Part shown: in pieces, positions 1-5,464 of the stretch
Layout of the letters: the number at the start of each line of letters is the position of its first letter
Numbering within the stretch: position 1 is the first letter of the stretch
Source of the DNA: Dehalococcoidia bacterium UBA1332
Lineage (GTDB): Bacteria > Chloroflexota > Dehalococcoidia > Lucifugimonadales > Lucifugimonadaceae
DNA length: 13,124 nt
NCBI GenBank assembly: GCA_002306745.1
Contig: DBSW01000051.1
Location: forward strand, 1-13,124
Direction of reading: 5' to 3'
The notes under the pieces: model-generated
Database searches by the model: none
Told to the model about the DNA's origin: nothing
The model's input: the letters and a program-made list of their open reading frames with translations, nothing else
Translations under genes and position numbers: made by a program

Positions 1-40
1 GGCTATTTAGGATAAGCGATTATTTATATATAGGGCGTGC

Positions 41-69
41 TTGCAAGGCATATATGATGTATTTATACA
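41..69 (+). promoter_or_regulatory. Weak promoter candidate for the ATPase genes
   Basis: A TTGCAA hexamer (41-46) and a TATACA hexamer (64-69) are separated by 17 bases. Each matches four of six positions of the sigma70 consensus. Transcription would begin near 76, leaving a leader of about 150 nt that includes the two TAAATCGATC repeats. The match is poor in an A+T-rich region, so it may be chance. Confidence 0.25.
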
Positions 70-72
70 CCC

Positions 73-105
73 TAAATCGATCATGTCAGAAACTATAAAT
101 CGATC
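73..105 (+). repeat. Two 10-bp direct repeats containing ATCGAT
   Basis: TAAATCGATC occurs at 73-82 and again at 96-105, 23 bp apart start to start, or about two helical turns. Each copy contains the palindrome ATCGAT. The pair lies next to the candidate start site of the importer ATPase transcript. The spacing and symmetry would suit a dimeric regulator, but nothing else in the window identifies one. Confidence 0.35.
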
Positions 106-228
106 TTTTCCCTTGGAGTCGAAAGTTAGGTTAGTGTTGCGCTTTCAATCCTATTCGATTTTATGTTGGGAGTTTAGGCATCTTAACGGGGTAGGTTGTA
201 GGATGTGCCGTGTAGGCTAATAAATTTC

Positions 229-1254
229 ATGACGACCAGCTCACAAGACAGTTCGAACTCAGTTTTACAGGTGCGTAATTTGCGCACTTCATTCAATACA
301 TCTGTTGGCAGAATTGGCGCTGTTAATGATGTTTCTTTCGAAGTGAATTACGGTGAGACCGTTGGTTTAGTTGGTGAAAGTGGTTGCGGCAAGAGCGTGA
401 GCGCTTTATCGATCATGAGGCTGGTACCTAATCCGCCAGGTCTGATCGAGAATGGCGAGATCATTTTCGAGGGTGTGGATCTACTTGATCTATCTGAAAA
501 AGAAATGGAATCAGTTAGGGGCGCAGGGATCGGGATGATTTTTCAGGAGCCGATGTCTTCACTTAACCCTGTTTTGACAATCGGTCGTCAAATTACTGAA
601 CCGCTTGAGGTTCATATGGGTCTGACAGGTGCAGCGGCGGAAATTCGTGCAACTGAGCTACTAGATATGGTCGGAATACCGGATGCTCGAAAACGTTTGA
701 ATGATTACCCTCATCAGTTAAGTGGCGGGCAGCGTCAGAGGGTGATGATTGCCATTGCACTCAGTTGCGAACCAAAGTTACTTATCGCTGATGAAGCAAC
801 TACGGCGCTGGATGTGACGATCCAAGCTCAAATCCTAGAATTGATGAAAAACTTGACTGAACAGACTGGTACTGCTTTAGTCATAATTACTCATAATTTG
901 GGCATTATTGCTAGATATGCCGACCGTTTGAACGTGATGTACGCCGGAAAGATTGTTGAGTCTGGTGGCGCAGAACAGGTCTATATGCGTCCCAGCCATC
1001 CCTACACCGTTGGTTTATTGAATTCGGTACCTCGTTTGGATCAACCTACCACAAACAGGCTGGATCCCATAGATGGTGAGATACCTGACCCAACGAATTT
1101 GCCTATTGGCTGTGCTTTTAGGACCCGATGTCGGTGGTCTAAATACGAGTGTGCTTTGTCTGAACCACCGTTTGTGAAGGTTCAAGATAGGCAAGGCGTT
1201 GCTTGTTTCGAGGCTAAGACTGTAACCGAATCAGTTGGCTTGGCTTGGCAATGA
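229..1254 (+). CDS. dppD: ABC importer ATPase, DppD/OppD family
   Basis: This is one of two cytoplasmic ATPase subunits energising a peptide/opine/sugar-type ABC importer. Numbered from the ATG at 229 (341 aa), it shows Walker A GESGCGKS (49-56), a Q-loop Gln at 106, signature LSGGQ (164-168), Walker B LLIADE (184-189) and an H-loop His at 222. The C-terminal oligopeptide-transporter extension has four cysteines (295, 301, 308, 326) in the spacing that binds an iron-sulfur cluster in DppD/OppD relatives. Length is normal for the family. A GTG at 205 in the same frame would add eight residues (MPCRLINF) unlike the family. I prefer 229, although neither start has a convincing ribosome site. It overlaps the next gene by 4 bp (ATGA), so the two are translationally coupled. 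The substrate cannot be read from this subunit. Confidence 0.93.
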   Translation: MTTSSQDSSNSVLQVRNLRTSFNTSVGRIGAVNDVSFEVNYGETVGLVGESGCGKSVSALSIMRLVPNPPGLIENGEIIFEGVDLLDLSEKEMESVRGAGIGMIFQEPMSSLNPVLTIGRQITEPLEVHMGLTGAAAEIRATELLDMVGIPDARKRLNDYPHQLSGGQRQRVMIAIALSCEPKLLIADEATTALDVTIQAQILELMKNLTEQTGTALVIITHNLGIIARYADRLNVMYAGKIVESGGAEQVYMRPSHPYTVGLLNSVPRLDQPTTNRLDPIDGEIPDPTNLPIGCAFRTRCRWSKYECALSEPPFVKVQDRQGVACFEAKTVTESVGLAWQ

Positions 1255-2291
1255 CTAACACTTCTGGTCTATCAATTTCGAGCAGCCTTAAGGACACTAA
1301 AGAGCAGGTAGCTAAGCCACTTCTGAGCGTGCGTAACTTGAAGGTTCACTTTCCAATTAATCGTGGGTTTATATTTCAGCGAGAGGTAGCGCGCGTCAAA
1401 GCCGTTGATGGGATATCTTTTGACATCTTTCCTGGCGAGACGCTTGGTCTAGTTGGGGAGAGCGGAAGTGGAAAAACCACGGCTGCGAAAGCCATAATTC
1501 AGCTTCACGCATCTACGAATGGAAGTGTTAAGTTCGAGGGTTCAGAGCTTGTTGGAATGTCTAACAAAAATATGCGCAGCGTTCGCCGAAAGATGGGGAT
1601 GGTTTTTCAGGACCCTTATGGGTCATTGAATCCGAGAATGCGTGCAGGTGACATAGTTGGTGAGCCACTAAAGGTTCATGGTCTCGCCTTAGATAAAGAG
1701 AACTATCGAAAAGAGGTAGCTTCTTTGTTGACCACTGTGGGGCTCAGCCCAGCGATGTCTGAACGTTTTCCTAATGAGTTCAGCGGTGGTCAACGTCAGA
1801 GGCTAGGAATTGCTAGAGCTATTGCCGCAAAGCCTAAATTATTGATCATGGATGAGTCGGTTTCGGCACTGGATGTATCGATTCAAGCGCAGATATTGAA
1901 TTTATTGCAAGATCTTCAGGATCAGTACAAGCTAGCGTATCTGTTTATTGCCCATGACTTATCTGTCGTTCGTCATATAAGCCATAAGATTGCAGTGATG
2001 TATCTTGGCAAAATAGTTGAGATAGCGAATTCTGAAGAACTGTATGAACGACCTTTACATCCGTATACTCAGGCTCTCTTATCTGCGATTCCTACCCCGA
2101 ATCCGATACATGAGCGATCTCGCGAGCGTATTATTTTACGGGGTGATCTGCCAAGCCCAATTTCACCACCAGATGGTTGTTCGTTCAGCACTAGGTGTTT
2201 CATTGCCACTGAGCGTTGTACTGAAACCGCTCCCGAACTTCGCACCGTTGCCCTTGATCATCAGGTGGCATGTTTTCTTGCAGGCGATTAG
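1251..2291 (+). CDS. dppF: ABC importer ATPase, DppF/OppF family
   Basis: This is the second ATPase of the importer and forms the heterodimer with the upstream subunit. From the ATG at 1251 (346 aa) it has Walker A GESGSGKTT (69-77), a Q-loop Gln at 120, signature FSGGQ (177-181), Walker B LLIMDE (197-202), an H-loop His at 235 and C-terminal cysteines at 310, 316, 323 and 341. The insert between the first strand and Walker A is the longer one typical of DppF/OppF. An in-frame TTG at 1245 would add two residues, but the ATG gives the classic ATGA overlap with the previous stop. No terminator is visible in the 140 bp before the next gene, so read-through into the dehydratase gene is likely. 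The matching permeases lie about 5 kb downstream (7522-9410). Confidence 0.93.
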   Translation: MTNTSGLSISSSLKDTKEQVAKPLLSVRNLKVHFPINRGFIFQREVARVKAVDGISFDIFPGETLGLVGESGSGKTTAAKAIIQLHASTNGSVKFEGSELVGMSNKNMRSVRRKMGMVFQDPYGSLNPRMRAGDIVGEPLKVHGLALDKENYRKEVASLLTTVGLSPAMSERFPNEFSGGQRQRLGIARAIAAKPKLLIMDESVSALDVSIQAQILNLLQDLQDQYKLAYLFIAHDLSVVRHISHKIAVMYLGKIVEIANSEELYERPLHPYTQALLSAIPTPNPIHERSRERIILRGDLPSPISPPDGCSFSTRCFIATERCTETAPELRTVALDHQVACFLAGD

Positions 2292-2431
2292 TTTTCTTTC
2301 AGGTAATAATCATCTTAGAAATATCTGCGAATGATTTATGGTAATTTATGTTCATCTATCGTTTCACGTGTTAAGTTGCTCAGGGCAAATTAAATTTATT
2401 TAGATGCTGATCATTCTGGAGCGTATATGTT

Positions 2432-3625
2432 GTGAAAATTGTTGATATTAAAACTTTTTTGATGATGGCTGGTTCGCCGGACAAAAAAGAAGGTTCAAGT
2501 TGGAGTGCTAGGAATTGGTGTTTCGTCAAGGTTTACACAGACGAAGGTATTGTTGGTATTGGTGAGGGTTCGGGTTGGCCTCGGGTAGTCCAGACAGCTA
2601 TTGAAGATTTGCGCCCGGTTATTGTCGGTGAGGACCCTACGAATATCGAGAAAATCTGGCAGAAGATGCTGGTTTCCACGATGGGTAATGGCATGACGGG
2701 AACCCCAGGTTCTGGGGCAATGAATGCTATTGATATGGCATTATGGGATATTAAAGGCAAAGCTCTGGGTACGCCTGTTTGGAACCTACTTGGAGGCAAG
2801 GTAAGAGACCGTATTAGGGCGTATGGTCATGCGAAAACACCAGAGCGTGCAATTGAACTTAAAGAGCAGGGACTTACCGCAATTAAGACGGGTGGAGTGC
2901 ACAGGACAGCGGATCAGGTAGAGGCAATACGTAAGGCTGTTGGCGACGAGATTGATTTAATGGTCGATGCTCATGGACCACCGTGGTACAACGTCAAGGA
3001 TGCAATTATCGTTGGTAAGTCCTTGGAGCAGTTCAATCTTTTGTTTTACGAAGATCCGGTTCCTCCTGACAATGTAGATGCACTTCGTAGAGTTCAAGAC
3101 AATGTAGATATTCCTATCGCGGCTGGAGAGAGGCATTCACACATATGGGGTGTACGTCGGCTTATAGAGGAAGAGATCGTAGATGTGGTTCAACCAGATA
3201 CAGGGCGCATCGGCGGTATCAGCCAGATGATGAAGATCGCTGCGATGGCAGAGGCTCATTACATCTCTGTAGCTCCTCACTCTGGCTCCCTTGGACCTAT
3301 AGCTGAGTATGCTGCGATACACGTGTTGGCTGCTATTCCGAACGCACTCATCCTAGAGAGGGTACATGACGATGTAGCGGTTAGATATGAAGTAACTTTG
3401 CCTCACATAGATACAGTTGACGGTCATATAGAGGTTCCCGATAAGCCGGGGCTTGGCGTAGATATCGACGAGAATGTGGCACTTGCTCATCCATCACAAG
3501 GAAACACTACTACTCCTGGTAAAGAAGGTGACGGAAATTACGAACCTGGAACTTACAACGAGCATCTTTATGTGCAGACTAGATACCGGCGACAGGCCAA
3601 TTTGCGACCACCAGCATCTAGTTGA
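2432..3625 (+). CDS. Enolase-superfamily acid-sugar dehydratase (mandelate racemase / galactonate dehydratase-like)
   Basis: Predicted cytoplasmic Mg-dependent dehydratase that abstracts the alpha proton of a sugar acid and eliminates water to give a 2-keto-3-deoxy acid. The 397-aa protein has the N-terminal lid (about 1-125) and a barrel with metal ligands Asp179 (VDAHG), Glu207 (YEDP) and Glu233 (AGERH). It has the His283 (APHSG) and Asp256 (QPDTGRIGG) dyad of the mandelate racemase subgroup, and Glu309 near the last strand. His181, two residues after the first metal ligand, is a feature of galactonate/mannonate dehydratases. The second-strand motif is K152-T-G, not the K-x-K or K-x-H of racemases. 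The start is GTG at 2432, with GGAG at 2418-2421 about 10 bases upstream; the nearby ATG at 2427 meets a stop at once. The C-terminal tail (about 350-397) is longer and more polar than usual. The exact sugar acid is unknown. Confidence 0.85.
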   Translation: MKIVDIKTFLMMAGSPDKKEGSSWSARNWCFVKVYTDEGIVGIGEGSGWPRVVQTAIEDLRPVIVGEDPTNIEKIWQKMLVSTMGNGMTGTPGSGAMNAIDMALWDIKGKALGTPVWNLLGGKVRDRIRAYGHAKTPERAIELKEQGLTAIKTGGVHRTADQVEAIRKAVGDEIDLMVDAHGPPWYNVKDAIIVGKSLEQFNLLFYEDPVPPDNVDALRRVQDNVDIPIAAGERHSHIWGVRRLIEEEIVDVVQPDTGRIGGISQMMKIAAMAEAHYISVAPHSGSLGPIAEYAAIHVLAAIPNALILERVHDDVAVRYEVTLPHIDTVDGHIEVPDKPGLGVDIDENVALAHPSQGNTTTPGKEGDGNYEPGTYNEHLYVQTRYRRQANLRPPASS

Positions 3626-3655
3626 TGAATGCTTAGATCGGTGCTAGGCAATCTT

Positions 3656-3664
3656 TGGCATAAT
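3656..3664 (+). promoter_or_regulatory. Possible internal extended -10 promoter
   Basis: TGGCATAAT places an extended TG motif one base before CATAAT, a five-of-six match to the -10 consensus, in the 73-bp gap before the UxuA-like gene. Transcription would start near 3671, leaving the AAGGGA ribosome site (3685-3690) in the leader. There is no clear -35. It could give the UxuA-like and membrane-protein genes independent expression. Confidence 0.3.
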
Positions 3665-3698
3665 ATTTGTCATAAATTTAAATTAAGGGATAAATCAA

Positions 3699-4676
3699 AT
3701 GTACTTGGGTACACAGGGGCAACCTGTAGACGATGATGAACTTCGAGTATTGAGCCAGCTTGGAGTGAACCACATTTCATCAGATCCGGCGGGAGACTGG
3801 ACAACTTGGGATCGACATGCTTTTTTCGCTCACCAAGAAAAATTGTCTGATTACGGCATTACTTTAGACATGTCTCTGATGCCCTTAGGCTCACGCTCAG
3901 CTTTCGATAATGACGTGAAAAATGTGTTTTTAGCACCAAGCAAAGAGCGTGAAGAAGAGATTGACCAGTTGTGTCATCTGATTGAGGAAGCTGGAGTAGC
4001 TGGTATACGAGCTCTTCGCTATAACATAACGATTCTTGGGCACATGAGGACTGAGCCGCGTTATGGACGAGGAGGTGCCCAACTTTCGTCATTCGATTAC
4101 TCTAAACTTGACCAGACTCTTGGCGAGTTTGAAGGCGGTGCTGCTGACGCTGATGAGATGTGGGAGCGAATTGACTACTTCTTGAGCAAAGTCGTTCCGG
4201 TTGCGGAAGAGAATAAAGTTCAACTTGCATGCCATCCTCAGGACCCTGGAATTGGTGACCGACTTTACAGAGGTGTAGCACGCGTCATGGGAACGGTAGA
4301 TGGTTTGAAGAAGTTCGTATCAATGCATGAAAGTCCGTATCACGGATTGAACTTTTGTCAGGGCACCGTTTCAGAGATGCTTGAGAATCCAGGGGAAGAG
4401 ATTTTCGACATAATCCGGTATTTTGGTAAACGGAATAAGATTTTTAATGTTCACTTTCGTAACATTAAAGGTGGTTTTTTAGATTTTGTCGAAGTGTTTC
4501 CTGATGAAGGCGATATCGATATGTTGAAAGCGATTCAGGTCTATGATGAGATTGATTATCAGTATATGTTGATGCCGGATCATGTTCCAGGGTTAGCCGG
4601 AGAGAATGCTCGAAGAGTCGGATTCTCATATTGCTACGGTTATATTAACGCAGCACTTCAAACTGTTGGTCGTTGA
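3699..4676 (+). CDS. UxuA-like mannonate dehydratase family TIM barrel
   Basis: Predicted metal-dependent sugar-acid dehydratase of the UxuA (D-mannonate dehydratase) fold, which is unrelated to the enolase superfamily. Within 325 aa the blocks in order are ACHPQDPG (His179), NFCQG (Cys220), VHFRN (His252) and MPDHVPG (Asp294). This His-Cys-His-Asp set matches the metal ligands I recall for UxuA. An N-terminal stretch LGVNHISSDP and a middle GIRALRYN fit a xylose-isomerase-like barrel. It is shorter than the roughly 390-aa E. coli enzyme, so it may belong to a compact subfamily with a different substrate. AAGGGA at 3685-3690 lies eight bases before the ATG and supports this start. It follows the enolase-superfamily dehydratase and overlaps the start of the membrane-protein gene (TGATG). 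It probably acts in the same sugar-acid pathway. An epimerase/isomerase of the same fold is the main alternative. Confidence 0.8.
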   Translation: MYLGTQGQPVDDDELRVLSQLGVNHISSDPAGDWTTWDRHAFFAHQEKLSDYGITLDMSLMPLGSRSAFDNDVKNVFLAPSKEREEEIDQLCHLIEEAGVAGIRALRYNITILGHMRTEPRYGRGGAQLSSFDYSKLDQTLGEFEGGAADADEMWERIDYFLSKVVPVAEENKVQLACHPQDPGIGDRLYRGVARVMGTVDGLKKFVSMHESPYHGLNFCQGTVSEMLENPGEEIFDIIRYFGKRNKIFNVHFRNIKGGFLDFVEVFPDEGDIDMLKAIQVYDEIDYQYMLMPDHVPGLAGENARRVGFSYCYGYINAALQTVGR

Positions 4677-5152
4677 TGGAGCAGCAAAAATTATTTGGTT
4701 ATAAATACAAGTCAGATGGGGTGAATTCCTCTATAGGAATTCTCATAGTTCGGTTATTGGTTGGAACACCTATTTCGCTAGTAGCTGGATTTGTCGGAAA
4801 TATTTTTAATGGGATTATCGTGCCATCCCCGACAGCAGGTGATGAGTTAGCTTTTCTAGCAAGAGTTGCCGTTCTTGGTTATGCGGCGTCGGCTGGTGGA
4901 ATGATTGCCTGGTTCAATGCATTGGAATCTAAAACTGGAACGTTGTTCATTTGGTTCATTGCGGGCATAGGCGGCTTGACCGGAGCTACCATAGCCTACT
5001 TCATCGGATCGGTTTATATAGAACATGTTGATGTCTATATTCTCAATCAACAGCTTACGCAGGTTGTGATAATGGGTGCAGCAATAGGATCAAACGTTGT
5101 AGGCAGCATTGTCGCTGTCTTGTCTACTCGAGAAATTTTTCTAGACAAGTAG
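4676..5152 (+). CDS. Small membrane protein of unknown function, four predicted helices
   Basis: I do not recognise this family. The 158-aa protein has a polar N-terminus of about 18 residues and four hydrophobic segments, near 19-48, 58-80, 88-114 and 128-150. All are rich in Gly and Ala, with repeated small-residue pairs (GIGG, GAAIGS) that favour helix packing. There is no recognisable catalytic motif and no signal peptide. The stop of the UxuA-like gene and this ATG share a base (TGATG), so it is translationally coupled to a cytoplasmic sugar-acid enzyme; an in-frame TTG at 4673 would add one residue. Possible roles are a small transporter subunit, a membrane anchor or an accessory protein to the importer. 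None can be shown from sequence. Confidence 0.7.
   Translation: MEQQKLFGYKYKSDGVNSSIGILIVRLLVGTPISLVAGFVGNIFNGIIVPSPTAGDELAFLARVAVLGYAASAGGMIAWFNALESKTGTLFIWFIAGIGGLTGATIAYFIGSVYIEHVDVYILNQQLTQVVIMGAAIGSNVVGSIVAVLSTREIFLDK
5119..5149 (+). repeat. 8-bp inverted repeat at the end of the membrane-protein gene
   Basis: CTTGTCTA (5119-5126) and TAGACAAG (5142-5149) are exact reverse complements around a 15-base loop, ending next to the TAG stop. A run of six T (5169-5174) lies about 20 bases further on, too far for a canonical intrinsic terminator. It may be an mRNA 3'-end hairpin closing the first transcription unit. Confidence 0.35.
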
Positions 5153-5245
5153 TTTGCGACTTAGTGCGTTTTTTCAATAGCGAATCCTCGCCGGTCGGTA
5201 TTTCAAGCTATCTATAAGCAATCCGTATAAATATATTAAAAAAAC

Positions 5246-5268
5246 TTGTTTATCTTGTATATAAACAA
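5246..5268. repeat. 8-bp A+T inverted repeat upstream of the binding-protein promoter
   Basis: TTGTTTAT (5246-5253) and ATAAACAA (5261-5268) are exact reverse complements separated by seven bases, with the centre about 75 bp upstream of the -35 box. Seven A (5238-5244) precede it, so on the - strand it reads as a hairpin followed by seven T. No - strand gene ends here, so an operator is at least as likely as a terminator. The A+T-only arms would make a weak RNA hairpin. Confidence 0.35.
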
Positions 5269-5331
5269 TCTTGCATAGATTCATTAACGTTTTTATTTTG
5301 TGAATGCTTACCCGGTACCGCTAAATATTCG

Positions 5332-5359
5332 TTGACACAGGACCATAATTTGCTATTGT
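5332..5359 (+). promoter_or_regulatory. Sigma70-like extended -10 promoter for the binding-protein gene
   Basis: A perfect TTGACA (-35, 5332-5337) is followed after 16 bases by TATTGT (-10, 5354-5359), with an extended TG at 5351-5352. Transcription should start near 5366, giving a leader of about 95 nt before the ATG at 5461. This is the best promoter in the window and fits a highly expressed binding protein. Confidence 0.7.
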
Positions 5360-5383
5360 TGGCAAGTTCGTGAGAGACCGAAG

Positions 5384-5464
5384 ATGGCAAACAGGTTGTG
5401 TTTGGTATTTCTTCGGTTGTTATTCACGTATGGAATTTTGAACTCTATATGGAGACAAATATGA
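5384..5464 (+). CDS. Possible 26-codon leader ORF coupled to the binding-protein gene
   Basis: An ATG at 5384, preceded by GAGAG (5372-5376), opens a 26-codon reading frame whose product begins MANRLCLVFLRLLFTYG and ends IWRQI. Its TGA (5462-5464) overlaps the ATG of the binding-protein gene in an ATGA arrangement. The whole frame lies inside the predicted transcript, starting about 18 nt from the 5' end. The peptide is hydrophobic with scattered Arg and has no run of one amino acid that would suggest classical attenuation. It could be a translational-coupling leader. A random frame this long is not rare, so the ribosome site and the exact stop/start overlap are the only real support. Confidence 0.35.
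   Translation: MANRLCLVFLRLLFTYGILNSIWRQI
5451..5454 (+). promoter_or_regulatory. Ribosome binding site that sets the binding-protein start
   Basis: GGAG lies six bases before the ATG at 5461. It supports that start over the in-frame GTG at 5398 and ATG at 5449, neither of which would leave the lipoprotein signal at the N-terminus as cleanly. Confidence 0.65.

Larger units (their letters stand above)
1..228. other. Non-coding leader upstream of the ATPase genes
   Basis: I see no coding region here: every frame is broken by stops and the base composition is A+T-rich. It contains a weak promoter candidate, a pair of 10-bp direct repeats (73-82 and 96-105) and a small inverted repeat TGTAT-TT-ATACA (58-69). 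It is most simply the regulatory region of the downstream ATPase genes. The left edge is the window boundary, so it may also hold the 3' flank of an unseen gene. Confidence 0.6.
5153..5460. other. Intergenic region between membrane-protein and binding-protein genes
   Basis: This 308-bp gap is strongly A+T-rich around 5215-5310. It contains an 8-bp inverted repeat (5246-5268), a clear promoter (5332-5359), a possible 26-codon leader ORF (5384-5464) and the ribosome site of the binding-protein gene (5451-5454). I see no longer ORF, RNA gene or mobile element in it. It separates the ATPase/dehydratase block from the binding-protein/permease block. Confidence 0.6.

Noticed and set aside
205..228. 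Eight-codon extension of DppD from a GTG
   Set aside because: It adds residues unlike the family and has no clear ribosome site; the ATG at 229 is the simpler start.
2044..2334. Open frame of 96 codons on the + strand extending 43 bp past dppF
   Set aside because: It lies mostly within dppF in another frame, has no family resemblance and no ribosome site; dppF itself is clearly coding there.
2365..2370. CACGTG palindrome upstream of the enolase-superfamily gene
   Set aside because: A single six-base palindrome is expected by chance; there is no second copy or adjacent symmetry.
2376..2402. Promoter-like TTGCTC and TATTTA pair before the enolase-superfamily gene
   Set aside because: Both hexamers match poorly and the spacer is 15 bases; the A+T-rich gap would give such matches by chance, and read-through from dppF is a sufficient explanation.
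5398..5460. 21-codon N-terminal extension of the binding protein from a GTG
   Set aside because: It would bury the lipoprotein signal; the ATG at 5461 has a well-placed GGAG and puts the lipobox Cys at residue 26.
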